The position numbers and the translations under genes are program-made. A stretch of 64,000 nucleotides of DNA from contig JAFEFW010000626.1 in assembly GCA_018240405.1 (NCBI GenBank), forward strand, positions 1-64,000, given 5' to 3'. Below are positions 18,969-30,979 of this stretch, one piece after another; positions within the stretch are counted from its first letter, which is position 1; each line of letters begins with the position of its first letter. A model generated the notes under the pieces. That model had not been told where the DNA came from and did no database searches. It saw nothing but the letters and a program-made list of their open reading frames with translations. The stretch is from Pseudomonadota bacterium (GTDB lineage: Bacteria; Pseudomonadota; Alphaproteobacteria; Acetobacterales; Acetobacteraceae).

Positions 18969-21575
18969 TCAGCCAGCGCGCAGCACGGCGATCGGGAAGT
19001 CCGTTAACAGGGGCTGCACAGACTGTTCCGGCTGCAGCGAGACGCCCCCGGACGCCAACACGTTAGTCCACCGCCGCGCCGCAAGACCAGGCGGCAGTGT
19101 GACATGCAGGTCCCGCAGTTCATCCGGATGCAGCAGGATCTCAGTTTCAGACCGCAATAAAGAGGCCGATAGTCGCGGTACAATTACGACAACCGCACCG
19201 TCTGCCTGAATGCGAGCGAAGGCAATGATATGTTCTGATCGCTCGCCTGTGACTGTCAATGGTAGGTAGTCTCCGCGTGAGAACACCTCCGGCAGATCAT
19301 TCCGCGCTGCAAGCAATAGCCGTATCACCGCCTGCTTCACGTGTCCGTCCCGCCACGTCCTTGCGGCCATTGCCGGCGGTGCTCCTTTCGACAACGCCGC
19401 ACGACGCGCATCAAAATCCACCGGCCGGCGATTGTCCGGGTCGACGAGGCTAAAATCCCAAAACTCCGTTCCCTGGAAGAAATCCGGGATGCCCGGCACA
19501 GTCAGCTTCAGCACGGCCTGCACAAGGCCATTCAGCGCACCCGCAGCCGCAACGCGCTCAACAAATCTCGCTAGCAGGTCCAGACGTTCCCCCCCTTTCA
19601 TTATGTCGGAGAGAAAGCTGCGGCCAACCGACTCGTACGCATTGTCCGGATCAAGCCAATCGCTGTGTAACTTAGCCTCGCGGAGTGCCTTTTGCTGCCA
19701 GCCGGTAACCCGCTCGATAAGCGCGTTCCGGTCGCTTTCACTGGTGACGTCGAAATTCAGCGGCCAGACGCCAATCAGTGTCTGATACAACATGATCTCA
19801 TCGGCCGGATCAGGTCGCACGTCTGCCGATAGCGACAGCATCTGCAGCAGGAAATCCGCCCAGCGTTGGGGAATTTCGCTGATTATGGCCAAGCGCGCCC
19901 GCGTGTCCTCTCCACGTTTGTGGTCATGCGTAGCCGTGGCCAACATCGCATCAGGAAAGGGCTTCAGGCGCTGCATGTTCTCGGCGTGAAAGTCTTCGAC
20001 GACCCCGCCCAACCGCGAAGCATCAAACCCCACATCATTGCGGGAAAGCAACGGTCCGTAACGATAGAACGCTGTGTCTTCTACCGCTTTAGCCGCAATG
20101 GGGGCGCTGAGCTGATGGAATAGTGTCGCCGCCTTGCGGCAAAGATCGCGCTGCCTCTCGTGCTCGACAGCGCCACAGAGCCAATCATCGATGCGGTCTA
20201 GCACCGGATGTGATGACGCCGGCAGCTCGTCTTTGGCCCCGACACGTGCGTATTCAAATGCCCTCTGATCCTGAAGGGTGCGCGGGACGCCGGCATTGTA
20301 GCCGCGATAAGCGGGAAAATGTGCCAGCAACGCCGCGACGCCGCGACGAAGCGCTGGGGCAGTGACGTCCCGCGTCGCGGGATCCGACCAAGCGACATCG
20401 TGCAATGCCTGTGCGGTAGCTTCCAGCGGCGCCTCAAACCCCCGCGCAAGGATCTGCTTGCGAGCAATCACCTCTTCGGCGGAGAATTGGGCAGAACGGC
20501 CGGTATGGGTCTGCCATGTACGCCTGAGAGCCGCCGCTGCGCTACGGTCATGCTGCACGGCACTGACTTGGTTCATGAAATCATAGCCGGTGGTACCATC
20601 AACCTCCCAATCGGCAGGCAGCATCTCACCGTGCGCGAGGATTTTTTCCACGACAATATACGCTCTGCCTTGCGCGGCATGAGACGGCCGCTGCGGCGCC
20701 AGTTCATCCAGACGGGTGCGCAGGCGACGGCAGTAGCCGGGCGGATCGGATAGGCCATCGACATGGTCGATACGGAACCCGTCGACCAAGCCTTCGGTAT
20801 AGAGCCGGAACAGCGTGGCGTGAGTAGCCTCAAACACCTCGGGGACTTCAGCCCGAAGTCCCGCAAGGCCGTTAATGTCGAAAAAACGGCGCCAATTGAT
20901 TTCGTCCCCCGCGGTAGTCCACCAAGCCAGCCGATAGTGCTGCCGCTCGAGTAGCGCGTGTAGCAGATCGCGCCCGCTTTGATTTGCTGGGTTGAACGAT
21001 TCGAGCCCTGCTTCCTGAATATGCGCCTCGTCCTGGGGGCGGATCGGGTACTGGTTGCCAAAGTAGTCCACGACAGATCGCCCATGATGGTCCTGGTTAA
21101 GCCTAAGCTCACCATCCGCTAGGGCCTCGCCGTAGGGGCGCCCAAGAAATGGCGCCAACAGCTTATTCCGTAGCCCGGGCTGCGAGGTATGCCAGTCTAT
21201 GTCGAAATAGCCCGCATATTCGCTCTCCGGGCCATTTCGTAACACATCTGCCCACCATGGGTTCTCCGACGCCCCAACGGCCATATGGTTTGGCACAATA
21301 TCGACGATTAGCCCCAGGCCGACGCCCCGCAGTTCGGACACGAAATGGCGGAGGCCATCATCCCCGCCAAGCTCCGGATTGATTCGTGTCGGATCAATGA
21401 CGTCGTAGCCATGAATAGATCCTGGCAGCGCGGTGAGGATCGGCGAGGTATAGGCGTGGCTGACGCCGAGTTCGGCCAGATATGGTACGACCAAAGCTGC
21501 ATCGTAAAAGGTGAAACCCTTGTGAAGCTGCAGGCGCATCGTCGCGCGCGGGACGCTATGAATCGTGCGAGTCAT
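18969..21575 (-). CDS. treY: Maltooligosyl trehalose synthase TreY
   Basis: TreY isomerises the reducing-end alpha-1,4 bond of maltooligosaccharides to alpha-1,1, giving maltooligosyl trehalose. The 868-residue GH13 enzyme has the expected active-site regions: ADVVPNH-type VDIVPNHMA, nucleophile in GFRIDHVDGLSDPPGY, acid/base Glu in IVVEKILAHGE, and the third acid in ATHDHKRGEDTRARL. A late TVPGIPDFFQGTE segment is also typical. Its ATG overlaps the malQ stop (ATGA), and it is the last gene of the treZ-malQ-treY group. Confidence 0.97.
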   Translation of the reverse strand: MTRTIHSVPRATMRLQLHKGFTFYDAALVVPYLAELGVSHAYTSPILTALPGSIHGYDVIDPTRINPELGGDDGLRHFVSELRGVGLGLIVDIVPNHMAVGASENPWWADVLRNGPESEYAGYFDIDWHTSQPGLRNKLLAPFLGRPYGEALADGELRLNQDHHGRSVVDYFGNQYPIRPQDEAHIQEAGLESFNPANQSGRDLLHALLERQHYRLAWWTTAGDEINWRRFFDINGLAGLRAEVPEVFEATHATLFRLYTEGLVDGFRIDHVDGLSDPPGYCRRLRTRLDELAPQRPSHAAQGRAYIVVEKILAHGEMLPADWEVDGTTGYDFMNQVSAVQHDRSAAAALRRTWQTHTGRSAQFSAEEVIARKQILARGFEAPLEATAQALHDVAWSDPATRDVTAPALRRGVAALLAHFPAYRGYNAGVPRTLQDQRAFEYARVGAKDELPASSHPVLDRIDDWLCGAVEHERQRDLCRKAATLFHQLSAPIAAKAVEDTAFYRYGPLLSRNDVGFDASRLGGVVEDFHAENMQRLKPFPDAMLATATHDHKRGEDTRARLAIISEIPQRWADFLLQMLSLSADVRPDPADEIMLYQTLIGVWPLNFDVTSESDRNALIERVTGWQQKALREAKLHSDWLDPDNAYESVGRSFLSDIMKGGERLDLLARFVERVAAAGALNGLVQAVLKLTVPGIPDFFQGTEFWDFSLVDPDNRRPVDFDARRAALSKGAPPAMAARTWRDGHVKQAVIRLLLAARNDLPEVFSRGDYLPLTVTGERSEHIIAFARIQADGAVVVIVPRLSASLLRSETEILLHPDELRDLHVTLPPGLAARRWTNVLASGGVSLQPEQSVQPLLTDFPIAVLRAG

Positions 21576-23638
21576 TGACGCGGCCGTTCCGTGGCTACCG
21601 CGTCAATGCGCCGCGCCGCTGGCTCCTGCTCTAAGAGTGCGGCGGCATCGACCGAAAAGCGCATGCGCCAGTTTGGATACTCGGTCACAGTACCCGGCAG
21701 GTTGGGTTGCTGTTCCTGTCCCAGAAGGTCTTCCAGCGGTATAAGCGAGAGCGGGACCTCCGTCTTCGCGACGAAGCGAACCGCAGCATCAACCACAGGA
21801 TCGGGATTGTCCGGCGGCGGTGTTGCACCTTCGGTGACATGCTCCTGTGTGAATGCCCGCCACAGTTTGGGCCGGTCAATCTCACGCTCCTGCTTCGACT
21901 GCTCCGGATCCACCCCGGCACCCAAACGGCCGTGGCGATGCCGGACGTCTATATCGGTGCCTTTCCACCAGCCTGCTACTGTCGGCAGGTCGTGCGTAGA
22001 GGTCATCGCCACGGCGCTATTCCCCCAACCGCGCGGCGGCCGGAAGCTGGATTGCGCATCACGCTCGAACCAGAGCACCCGCATGCCGTGGATACCTCCC
22101 TGTTCAAGCATGTCCTGAAATCCCTCGGGCACCGTGCCGAGATCTTCACCTATGACCACAACGTTGTGACGGACCGATTCGAGGGCAAGAAGGCGTAACA
22201 GGTCCGTGGCCGGGTAAGTCAGGTAGGCGCCTTCGTCCGGTGAGGCTCCTTCCGGAACCAGCCATAGACGCGTTAAGCCCATCGCGTGATCAACACGGAT
22301 GCCACCCATGTGCCGCATCGTCGCACGCAGCGTGGCAATGAATGGAGCGAAGCCGGTACGCTCCAGCGCTCGTGGCGAAAAGCCTGTCAGGCCCCAGTTC
22401 TGGCCAGTCGGGTTTAGCAAATCGGGCGGTGCGCCGATTGTCAGCCCCAGCAGGACATCCGACTGCCTGCTCCAGGCATGGCTTCCGGCGGGATCCATGC
22501 CCACCGCGAGGTCACCGATCAGTCCGATCCGCATACTGGCTTGCCGAGCATCGCGTTGTGCGGCAGCTACTGAGCGATCGGTGATCCATTGTAGGAACTG
22601 ATGAAACAAGACCTCATCGGCATGCGCCTCCGCAAAGGCGGCGACGACGCTGCCGCGGGGGTAACGCAGGTCGGTTGGCCAGGTTCGCCACTCCCGGCGG
22701 GGCATCATGGCGAACTGCAGGGCTTCGAAGCAGGCGTGCTCCAGAAGCAGCGGACCACCGTCAGCGCGAAACCGCGCAAAATCAGCGCCCGCTGATCCGT
22801 TCCATTCCTCACTATCCAGGAACATATCGAAAAGTGCACGCAACGCACTATACTTGACTTCCGAGACTGCCTTCCAGTCGATCAGCTTCCCCGTTGGTGG
22901 CGCCTGAATTCCCGCTCGTTCAATGGCGCGCTGGTAGAATGCTTCTCCAAATACTAGTGAAGGTGCCGCGTAGAGCGGATTGAGGAACAAGCGGCTAGAT
23001 GGTGAATACGGACCGAAATGATCCGGATCGGCTGCGTATAGCGCATGCATAGGGCTAAGCGCCACCGCATCAGCACCCTTAGCACCAGCAGAACGCGCAA
23101 GATCTGCGGCACCAGCAAGGTCACCCACACCTAGATCATGTTGGTGCGGTAGAGCGTAAATTTGCGCAGCAAGCCCCCACAAACGCGCATCTGGAACTAC
23201 GTCCTCGATTGACCGGCACCGGGCCGGCGATACCGCTAGAACGATTTCTCGATCGTCAATGCGGACACGGTGATAGCCGATTTCAGTAACGGCCGGGATA
23301 CGAAGACGGCCGCGCGCTGGCAACAGTGAGATTGGACGTGTTGTACCATTTTCCAGTACAAGTTCCGCCTGCAGTGCTTCATTACCGCCGACATCAAGTC
23401 GCGTTGGGCGGCCGGTAACGGCCGTCAGCAGAGGCGGCAAGTCCGTCAGGTTACTGCGCCTGCTAAGAAGGCGACGCGCGGCGGATTGCTCGCGGCTGGT
23501 GTCTGCCGGCAGCCCTAATGCGCTTAGTACGCGCCGCAGCGTCACCGGCGCAACAACATGCTGCCGCCCGGAAAAGTCCAGCCACTCGGTCGCAATGCCC
23601 GCACGGCGGGCCAGGTCACGTAGAATATCCTCACTCAT
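21572..23638 (-). CDS. malQ: 4-alpha-glucanotransferase MalQ (amylomaltase)
   Basis: MalQ disproportionates maltooligosaccharides by moving glucanyl units between chains. The 688-residue GH77 product has nucleophile region IRVDHAMGLTRLWLVPEG, acid/base VIGEDLGTVP, and third acid STHDLPTVAGWW. Between treZ and treY it probably re-extends the short oligosaccharides left by TreY/TreZ so that they can be used again. It overlaps treZ by 8 bp and treY by 4 bp, which supports a single operon. Confidence 0.96.
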   Translation of the reverse strand: MSEDILRDLARRAGIATEWLDFSGRQHVVAPVTLRRVLSALGLPADTSREQSAARRLLSRRSNLTDLPPLLTAVTGRPTRLDVGGNEALQAELVLENGTTRPISLLPARGRLRIPAVTEIGYHRVRIDDREIVLAVSPARCRSIEDVVPDARLWGLAAQIYALPHQHDLGVGDLAGAADLARSAGAKGADAVALSPMHALYAADPDHFGPYSPSSRLFLNPLYAAPSLVFGEAFYQRAIERAGIQAPPTGKLIDWKAVSEVKYSALRALFDMFLDSEEWNGSAGADFARFRADGGPLLLEHACFEALQFAMMPRREWRTWPTDLRYPRGSVVAAFAEAHADEVLFHQFLQWITDRSVAAAQRDARQASMRIGLIGDLAVGMDPAGSHAWSRQSDVLLGLTIGAPPDLLNPTGQNWGLTGFSPRALERTGFAPFIATLRATMRHMGGIRVDHAMGLTRLWLVPEGASPDEGAYLTYPATDLLRLLALESVRHNVVVIGEDLGTVPEGFQDMLEQGGIHGMRVLWFERDAQSSFRPPRGWGNSAVAMTSTHDLPTVAGWWKGTDIDVRHRHGRLGAGVDPEQSKQEREIDRPKLWRAFTQEHVTEGATPPPDNPDPVVDAAVRFVAKTEVPLSLIPLEDLLGQEQQPNLPGTVTEYPNWRMRFSVDAAALLEQEPAARRIDAVATERPRQ

Positions 23639-25376
23639 ATGTCGTTTCCAGCCAAACGAATGTTGCGGGACCGGGCAATGTCCCGGTCCATTGATATTGT
23701 GGAAAAAGCTGCCGCCCCAGAGGGGCCCGATATGCTATCGGATCAGATCCTAAGTTGACGGCTATCACCAGCCTCGTGCCATCGCCTAACATCCAGGTCG
23801 CTTCAACGGCTTTTTGTCCGATCGTACGGGCGCCGACCGCTTTACTACCTGGCAATCGTGGTATGATTTCATCCCGGCGCAACGCAATAAGCGTGCGGTA
23901 AAGGTCGCTCCGCTCAGTGCCACCCGGCGCAGCTCGCGTTGCAGAGGCGTCGTAGGTAGCAACATCGTTAGGATCAGGAATTAGCTCCCTGTTCTCCGAA
24001 TTAGCGAATTCGGGAAACCGAGCAAACTCTGACCGCCTACCTTCGCGAACCGCCTCGGCTAGCTCAGGACCATGATCCGTAAAGAAGAAGAAGGGTGTCT
24101 CCGATGCAGTCTCCTCGCCCATGAACAACAACGGGATTTGTGGACAAAGCATCTGCAGTGCTAGCGCCGCCTCCAGCGCGGCCGGGTCGGCCAGAACCGT
24201 CAGGCGTTCGCCCATCGCTCTGTTACCGATTTGGTCGTGGTTTTGCAGAAACAACACGTGTGCCGTTGGCGGCAACCCAATGCTAGGTTCACCCCGCGGG
24301 CCATCCAGATACGCCGAGCGCTGGCCCTGAAAGACCCAACCTTCCGCCAAGCAACGCGCGAGTTGGCCCGCTGGCTCATGAGAATAGTCAGCGTAATAGC
24401 CGTTGGTCTCGTTCGTTAGAAGGACGTGCAGCACGTTGTGGCCATCATCATTCCACTGAGCGTCAACGCCGCTGCGCAGAAGTGAGGCCGCATTATGGTG
24501 TTCGAGCACCAGATGCACGTGCCGTTCGGCGCCAACCGTGCGGCGGACAATCGACGCCATCTCGATCACCCAGTCCTGCTCGGGAATGGCATGCACCGCG
24601 TCAAAGCGCAGTCCGTCGAAACGATAGTCGCGCAGCCACATTAGGACGTTGCAGATGAAATAGTCTCGTACCGGCCGGCGGCGAAAATCAATAGCCGACC
24701 CCCAAGGCGTCGGTATGTCGTCGCGAAAGAACGATGGCGCATAGGCGCTGATGTAGTTGCCATCGGGACCAAAATGGTTGTAGACAACGTCCAGGAAGAT
24801 CATCAGCTCTAGTTCGTGCGCTGCATCGACCAACCGCTTCAGGTCTGTAGGCGTGCCATAGCTACGATCAGGGGCATAAGGCAGAACGCCATCATAACCC
24901 CAGTTATGCCTCCCGGGGAAATCTGCTATCGGCATCAGCTCAATCGCTGTTATCCCCAGTGCCTTCAGACGTGGAAGGTCGTTCCGGATGCCTTCGAAGC
25001 CGCCGGCAAGCCCGGGATGGATTTCATAGATAATAGCTTCATGCCAGGGCCGCCCCGTCCAGTCCGGGCACCGCCAAGCGTAGCTATCGTCATCCACAAC
25101 AAGACTTGGACCATGCACGTCCTCCGCCTGCTGCCTTGACGCCGGATCAGGTACCAGCATCCCATCCGACAAGCGGTAGCGATAAGCCGTGCCTGGCGGA
25201 AGATCTGCGGTAGCCTCAAACCAACCGTCCGGATCACGCTGCATAGCCAACAGTGGTCCGTCCTCGACAGCGACCCAGACACTCTCTTGCGCCGGGGCCC
25301 ACAGGCGGAAGCGAACCTGCCCCCCACCCAGCCGCCTTGCGCCGAAACCGCAGGTAGGAGGGAGCATATCCGTCAT
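23631..25376 (-). CDS. treZ: Malto-oligosyltrehalose trehalohydrolase TreZ
   Basis: TreZ hydrolyses maltooligosyl trehalose to free trehalose and a shortened maltooligosaccharide. The 581-residue protein has the N-terminal carbohydrate-binding-like domain (RFRLWAPAQESVWVAVED) and the GH13 barrel with DVVYNHFGPDGNYI, nucleophile DGLRFDAVHAI, a Glu in HLVLEHHN, and LQNHDQIGNRAMGERL. It is the first gene of the second half of the cluster, 144 bp after glgB. The gap shows no strong terminator, so read-through from glgB is possible. Confidence 0.97.
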   Translation of the reverse strand: MTDMLPPTCGFGARRLGGGQVRFRLWAPAQESVWVAVEDGPLLAMQRDPDGWFEATADLPPGTAYRYRLSDGMLVPDPASRQQAEDVHGPSLVVDDDSYAWRCPDWTGRPWHEAIIYEIHPGLAGGFEGIRNDLPRLKALGITAIELMPIADFPGRHNWGYDGVLPYAPDRSYGTPTDLKRLVDAAHELELMIFLDVVYNHFGPDGNYISAYAPSFFRDDIPTPWGSAIDFRRRPVRDYFICNVLMWLRDYRFDGLRFDAVHAIPEQDWVIEMASIVRRTVGAERHVHLVLEHHNAASLLRSGVDAQWNDDGHNVLHVLLTNETNGYYADYSHEPAGQLARCLAEGWVFQGQRSAYLDGPRGEPSIGLPPTAHVLFLQNHDQIGNRAMGERLTVLADPAALEAALALQMLCPQIPLLFMGEETASETPFFFFTDHGPELAEAVREGRRSEFARFPEFANSENRELIPDPNDVATYDASATRAAPGGTERSDLYRTLIALRRDEIIPRLPGSKAVGARTIGQKAVEATWMLGDGTRLVIAVNLGSDPIAYRAPLGRQLFPQYQWTGTLPGPATFVWLETTYE

Positions 25377-25520
25377 GAGTCTGCCTTACCTTAAGCGCAC
25401 GGGAACAGACCGGGTCCAGTCCATATCGGCGTGCCGATCCAGAACGGAGCCAGAGCTGTTATGTTCCCGCGAGCGTGCCGGTGTTGGTCACAAAACAGCC
25501 AACAACTCGACGCGTCACCG

Positions 25521-27719
25521 TCAACTTGAAGGAGACAGGAATAGCGTGGCGAGAGGCGGCAAGGTCAAGTAAAGCGTTTGTGCCTCGCCGTGCATCTGCT
25601 GCGGGACCGTTTCCGATCCACCACCATTTCCCATGTTGGATCCGCCGTAAATCGCAGCATCGGTGTTGAGCACCTCATGCCAGTAGCCTGGACGTGGCAC
25701 GCCGATACCGTAGTTGTGGCGCGGTACCGGTGTCAGGTTGCAGACAACAAGAATCAGGCTACCCTCTTCGACTCCCTGACGGAGAAAGGCGAACACCGAG
25801 TTCGTGGTGTCGTTGCCAACAACCCAGCGGAAACCGGTAGAAACCGAATCTCGCTGATAAAGGGCTGGACTAGATCCGTAACACCGGTTCAAGTCGCGCA
25901 ACAACGTCTGGATGCCACGATGCGCCGGGCGGTCGAGCAGATCCCACTCAATCGATGCGTCGTGGTTCCACTCGCGCCATTGAGCGATCTCGCCGCCCAT
26001 GAACAGAAGCTTCTTGCCCGGATGACCCCACATGAAGCCAAAATAGGCGCGCAGGTTGGCGAAGCGCTGCCAATAGTCGCCAGGCATTTTTTCGATCAGC
26101 GAGCCTTTGCCGTACACCACCTCGTCATGTGACAGTGGCAGAACAAAATGTTCCGCAAACGCATACATCAGCCCAAACGTCATATCGTTATGATGCCACT
26201 GTCGGTATAGCGGCTCGAGCTGCATATAGTGCAGCGTGTCGTGCATCCAACCCATGTTCCACTTGAAAGTAAATCCGAGGCCGCCGTCGCGTATCGGGTG
26301 GGACACGCCGGGCCAAGCGGTTGATTCTTCGGCAATCGTCATCGCTCCAGGACACCGCTCCGCCACAACGGCGTTGAAGTGGCGTAGAAAGCCGATCGCC
26401 TCCAGGTTCTCACGCCCGCCAAAAGCGTTCGGGATCCACTCTCCCTGCTTGCGGCTGTAATCCCGGTATAGCATCGACGCCACCGCGTCGACGCGCAGGC
26501 CGTCAATATGAAATTCCTCGAGCCAATGGATGGCACTGGCAATCAGAAAGCCCTGCACCTCGTTCCGACCCATGTTGTAAATATACGTGTTCCAGTCCTG
26601 GTGGAATCCCTCACGCGGGTCGGCATGTTCGTAGAGAGGTGTTCCGTCGAACCGCGCTAGACCGTGTGTGTCGGTAGGAAAGTGCGCCGGTACCCAGTCG
26701 ACGATCACGCCGATATCGGCGCGGTGACACTGGTCCACAAAACGCTTGAAGCCTTCAATTGGTCCAAAGCGGCCTGACGGGGCGAAAAGACCTAGCGGCT
26801 GATAGCCCCAGGATCCACCAAACGGATGTTCTGCCACCGGCATCAGTTCGATATGGGTGAATCCCAGTCCCGCGACATATGGAACAAGGCGTTCAGCCAA
26901 CTGATCCCAAGACGCGGTTCCGTCACCATCCGGACGGAACCAGGATGCCGCATGCATTTCATAGATCGAGATCGGCGCTTCGTGCGTCTGCCGCTGCGGC
27001 CGGCTCTTCATCCACGCGGTATCATGCCAGATAAAGGACATCACGTCGTCCACGATGGAAGCGGTGGCAGGGGGAGCCTCCGTTGCTCGAGCCAGCGGGT
27101 CAGCCTTGTCTGGTAGCCGGTTCCCCTCCGCCCCAACCATGGAAAACTTGTAGCGGGCGCCCGCCCCGACGCGAGGCACGAAAAGCTCCCAAACACCTGA
27201 GGGATGACGCAGGCGCATCGGGTGACGACGTGGGTCCCAGGTGTCAAAGTCTCCGATCACCGACACGGCGCGCGCGTTCGGCGCCCAAACGGCGAAGCGC
27301 GTGCCGCGGACGCCGTCGATCGTCGTCACATTGGCGCCCAGAGTGAACGCCATGCGGAAGAGGCGTCCTTCATTGAACAGATGCAGGTCCGTGTCGCTTA
27401 ACAGCAGGCCAAACGAATATGGATCCTCGGTCTCCTGCTTCGCTCCCGGCCAGGTGATGCGAAGCCGATACGGTTCAGTCGAGGCGACACTGCCCATGAA
27501 CAAACCGTCTGGCGGCACCGGTAGCAACGTACCAAGATGCCGCCCGTCGGTGCGCGTGACCACTTCAACCTGCTGTGCTCCCGGAAGGAAAGCGCGTATG
27601 AATCGGCCACCGTTTGCGTCGAATGGTCCGAGAACCGCGAACGGATCGCGGACCGCTCCGGTCTGCAGTTGCCAAGCCTGCTCCGGTGTCAGAGATGGGA
27701 CGGTGACAAAGTCGTTCAC
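25521..27719 (-). CDS. glgB: 1,4-alpha-glucan branching enzyme GlgB
   Basis: GlgB introduces alpha-1,6 branches into linear alpha-1,4-glucan. The 732-residue product contains the N-terminal domain with [12 protein letters not shown]48-type [21 protein letters not shown], and the GH13 active-site regions [34 protein letters not shown] and [14 protein letters not shown] use the GTG at 27719 (VNDFVTV), which overlaps the treS stop as GTGA; the open frame runs 21 codons further upstream. In this cluster GlgB branches the glucan made by GlgE. Confidence 0.97.
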   Translation of the reverse strand: MNDFVTVPSLTPEQAWQLQTGAVRDPFAVLGPFDANGGRFIRAFLPGAQQVEVVTRTDGRHLGTLLPVPPDGLFMGSVASTEPYRLRITWPGAKQETEDPYSFGLLLSDTDLHLFNEGRLFRMAFTLGANVTTIDGVRGTRFAVWAPNARAVSVIGDFDTWDPRRHPMRLRHPSGVWELFVPRVGAGARYKFSMVGAEGNRLPDKADPLARATEAPPATASIVDDVMSFIWHDTAWMKSRPQRQTHEAPISIYEMHAASWFRPDGDGTASWDQLAERLVPYVAGLGFTHIELMPVAEHPFGGSWGYQPLGLFAPSGRFGPIEGFKRFVDQCHRADIGVIVDWVPAHFPTDTHGLARFDGTPLYEHADPREGFHQDWNTYIYNMGRNEVQGFLIASAIHWLEEFHIDGLRVDAVASMLYRDYSRKQGEWIPNAFGGRENLEAIGFLRHFNAVVAERCPGAMTIAEESTAWPGVSHPIRDGGLGFTFKWNMGWMHDTLHYMQLEPLYRQWHHNDMTFGLMYAFAEHFVLPLSHDEVVYGKGSLIEKMPGDYWQRFANLRAYFGFMWGHPGKKLLFMGGEIAQWREWNHDASIEWDLLDRPAHRGIQTLLRDLNRCYGSSPALYQRDSVSTGFRWVVGNDTTNSVFAFLRQGVEEGSLILVVCNLTPVPRHNYGIGVPRPGYWHEVLNTDAAIYGGSNMGNGGGSETVPQQMHGEAQTLYLTLPPLATLFLSPSS

Positions 27720-30700
27720 GCTAGAGCCTCGGCGATCGGCACGACACAAGTGAGCAGTCCCTGTAATGGAACGTCGACCCAAGCAGGGCGGTTAGCTGCC
27801 TCATACACGACTTCGTAGGCCGCTTTTTCGATCAGGAACAGGGACAGAAGTGGATCGTCGACGTCCAGCGTGGCACGATAGCCGGCCAGGAAGGCATCGG
27901 ACGCCTTGCTTCGGAACCCATCCAGGAACTGGCTGATACGTTCATCGGCCAGATGACCATGCGTCGCGGCGCTACGCCGCTGCACAACCGCCGCGGCGTA
28001 ATCGAAAGAGCGCAGCATGCCAGCCACATCCCGCAGGCGATGGTCCTTTGCGCGTCGATGCTCGATCGGCTTGGCTGGTTCGCCTTCAAAATCAATGATA
28101 CTGACGTCGCCATTGACTACGAGCACCTGACCCAAATGCAGGTCTCCGTGAATGCGGGTGAGCAGAGACCCAGCTAACCCCTCTGCCTGTCGGCGCAGAT
28201 TCTTCTCTAGCGTTGGGAGCGCGGAAAGCAATCCAGCGTGCAGGTCCTCCGGCGCCACCTTGGTGTCGCGGACTCTGTCGAGCGCCTGGCAAGCCTGCTC
28301 GACCTGCTGCCAGATGCGATCCGCCAGCGCACCGGCATCCTCTGCCGTGGCTCCGACTGGACAGAATGCGGGTGCCTCCGCCGGACGGCTCAAGATAGAG
28401 TGCATATCGGCGAGACGCTGACCGAGTAGGTGGGCGAAGGGCTCATAGTCTGCATGGGCCATCGCATCGACCGCCGCCCTGTCATCACCGCCAGCAACAT
28501 CCGATAGGCCACGCGACAGCAGTTCAAGGGTCCAGGTCCAGGCATCGCCTTGGTTCCGCACAAAAGCCTGAGCGATGGCCAGTGCGTGGCGAGTACCATC
28601 AGGATCAATTCGCACCACCTCTCCCAGCAGCGCTGGCGTATGGGCAAAGCCCTGCTCTGTTAAGTAGCGACCCATTTCCGCCTCTGGGTGCGGACCGTCG
28701 CTGACCCGGCGGAACAGCTTGAGAATTGCCACGTCACCGACCACCACGGAAGAATTAGACTGCTCCGCTGAAATCCAGTGCATCTCGGTCCCGGGCGGAA
28801 CTGAAACCTCTGCCATGCGCGAGGTTGGCTCACATTGGATTACACCGTGATCAGTGGCGATGCAGTCGCGTTGTGCCAAGGCCGACAGCACGCCGATGGC
28901 GAATTGCGGGAAGGTGAAGGCATCGGTCAACAAGCCCACCCGTGCACCGCGACGAACGCGAGCAAGACCTAGCTGCACCTGAAGCGGCGGCAGGTTGTTC
29001 TCCTCCCATACGATGCCAACTGGCAGCAGCCAACGTGCGGAACCGGATGCGGTCTCTGTCTCGATTTCCAGCAGCAGGAAGTCTTCGGCCGGGACACGAG
29101 TGATTAGTGCGATGCGGACGGCACGCAGCGCCTCATCCTTCATCGCAAACCAGCGTCGCTTGGCTAGGTACGGCGGCAGCACGTCTCGTTCGATAGTCCC
29201 TTGTGCGGCGGCAACAGCCTCGGCGACGTCACGACGCATTACAAGAGTCTGGTATTCGGGCATGGGCTCCGGCGCCGGCGTATGGGTGGACGGCCACTCG
29301 GCCGCCTGGGAAAGTTCAAACCAGTAGAAGCCGTATGGCGGCAGCGTCAGCAGGTAGGGAAGCTGGCCGATCGGTGGGAACACCGAATGGCCATCAAGCT
29401 CAACCGGCACACGTGCCTGAAACTCCGACAGATCGAGTTCAACGGCCTGCGGCGTGCGCGACAGGTTCGCGACGCAAAGGATTGTGGTGTCCTGATCCTC
29501 GCGCAAATAGGCTAGAATCTTACGATTTTTCGGATACAAGAGGCGGTTGGTGCCGCGACCGAACACCTTGTACTGCCGTCGCGTAGCGATAATACGGCGC
29601 ATCCACATCAGCAACGAATGCGGATCGGCAGCCTGCGACTCTACATTTACCGCCTGATATGCGTAGAGCGGGTCCATTACAGGCGGTAGCACAAGACGGG
29701 ACGGGTCGGCGATACGGGAGAATCCGCCGTTGCGGTCAGACGACCACTGCATCGGGGTTCGTACGCCGTTGCGATCGCCCAGATGAATATTGTCGCCCAT
29801 ACCGATTTCGTCGCCGTAATAGATTACCGGTGTGCCCGGCATGGACAGCAGCAGGTAGTTCATCAGTTCAATGCGGCGCCGGTCACGCTCCATCAGTGGG
29901 GCAAGCCGGCGCCGAATGCCCAGGTTCAGTCTCGCCCGACGGTCCGACGCATAGGTCTCCCACAAAAAGTCTCGCTCTGATTGCGTCACCATCTCGAGCG
30001 TCAATTCGTCATGGTTACGCAGAAAAATAGCCCATTGGCAGCTCTCCGGGATGTCCGGTGTCTGACGCAGGATATCTGTGATCGGGAATCGGTCCTCGCG
30101 CGCGATGGCCAGATACATACGTGGCATTAGCGGGAAGTGAAATGCCATGTGGCACTCGTCGCCATCACCAAAATAATCCTTGGTGTCCTCAGGCCATTGG
30201 TTTGCTTCGGCCAGTAGCATCCGGTCGGGATAGTGCGCATCCAATTCCGCGCGTATCCGTTTTAGAACCGCGTGTGTTTCCGGTAAGTTCTCGTTGTTGG
30301 TGCCTTCGCGCTCCACAAGGTATGGCACGGCATCCAGCCGTAGGCCGTCAACGCCGAGTTCTGCCCAGTAACGGAGGACCGACAGAATCTCCCGCAGCAC
30401 TCGCGGATTGTCGAAGTTCAGGTCTGGTTGGTGTGAATAGAAACGATGCCAGTAATAGGCGCCGGCTACCGGGTCCCAGGTCCAGTTAGACCGCTCCGTA
30501 TCCAGAAAAATAATTCGCGTGCCCGAATATCGCTTATCGCTGTCAGACCAGACATAGAAATCGCGATAGGTCGAGCCCCGGCGCGCCGTGCGAGCGCGTT
30601 GAAACCACGGATGCTGGTCAGAGGTGTGATTGACGACGAGCTCAACAATCACCTTTAACCCGCGATCGTGCGCAGCGGCGACGAAACGCTTGACATCGGC

Positions 30701-30979
30701 CAGCGTACCATAGTCCGAGTGGACGCCGCGATAGTCGGCGATATCGTAGCCATCATCCAGCAACGGCGACGGGTAGAACGGTAGCAGCCAGATGGTGTTG
30801 ACGCCAAGCTCCGCAATATAGTCCAGGCGCTCGATCAGGCCAGGAAAATCCCCAATACCGTCATTATTAGAATCAGCGAACGACTTTACGTGCAGCTGAT
30901 AGATGACGGCATCCTTAAACCACAGGGGATCCTTTACCAGGACCTGCCCGGGCCGAGCGAGAGGTGGCATGACATTCAT
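27716..30979 (-). CDS. treS: Trehalose synthase / maltokinase fusion (TreS-Mak)
   Basis: The 1087-residue protein joins two enzymes. Residues about 1-560 are TreS, a GH13 that interconverts trehalose and maltose: [29 protein letters not shown] in pieces, [40 protein letters not shown] and [12 protein letters not shown]. From about 590 onwards is maltokinase, an aminoglycoside-phosphotransferase-like fold with [13 protein letters not shown], catalytic [10 protein letters not shown] and the metal-binding IIDFEGEP. Maltokinase makes maltose 1-phosphate, the GlgE donor. The ATG at 30979 overlaps the glgE stop. The fusion is well known in bacteria and channels trehalose to GlgE. Confidence 0.97.
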   Translation of the reverse strand: MNVMPPLARPGQVLVKDPLWFKDAVIYQLHVKSFADSNNDGIGDFPGLIERLDYIAELGVNTIWLLPFYPSPLLDDGYDIADYRGVHSDYGTLADVKRFVAAAHDRGLKVIVELVVNHTSDQHPWFQRARTARRGSTYRDFYVWSDSDKRYSGTRIIFLDTERSNWTWDPVAGAYYWHRFYSHQPDLNFDNPRVLREILSVLRYWAELGVDGLRLDAVPYLVEREGTNNENLPETHAVLKRIRAELDAHYPDRMLLAEANQWPEDTKDYFGDGDECHMAFHFPLMPRMYLAIAREDRFPITDILRQTPDIPESCQWAIFLRNHDELTLEMVTQSERDFLWETYASDRRARLNLGIRRRLAPLMERDRRRIELMNYLLLSMPGTPVIYYGDEIGMGDNIHLGDRNGVRTPMQWSSDRNGGFSRIADPSRLVLPPVMDPLYAYQAVNVESQAADPHSLLMWMRRIIATRRQYKVFGRGTNRLLYPKNRKILAYLREDQDTTILCVANLSRTPQAVELDLSEFQARVPVELDGHSVFPPIGQLPYLLTLPPYGFYWFELSQAAEWPSTHTPAPEPMPEYQTLVMRRDVAEAVAAAQGTIERDVLPPYLAKRRWFAMKDEALRAVRIALITRVPAEDFLLLEIETETASGSARWLLPVGIVWEENNLPPLQVQLGLARVRRGARVGLLTDAFTFPQFAIGVLSALAQRDCIATDHGVIQCEPTSRMAEVSVPPGTEMHWISAEQSNSSVVVGDVAILKLFRRVSDGPHPEAEMGRYLTEQGFAHTPALLGEVVRIDPDGTRHALAIAQAFVRNQGDAWTWTLELLSRGLSDVAGGDDRAAVDAMAHADYEPFAHLLGQRLADMHSILSRPAEAPAFCPVGATAEDAGALADRIWQQVEQACQALDRVRDTKVAPEDLHAGLLSALPTLEKNLRRQAEGLAGSLLTRIHGDLHLGQVLVVNGDVSIIDFEGEPAKPIEHRRAKDHRLRDVAGMLRSFDYAAAVVQRRSAATHGHLADERISQFLDGFRSKASDAFLAGYRATLDVDDPLLSLFLIEKAAYEVVYEAANRPAWVDVPLQGLLTCVVPIAEALA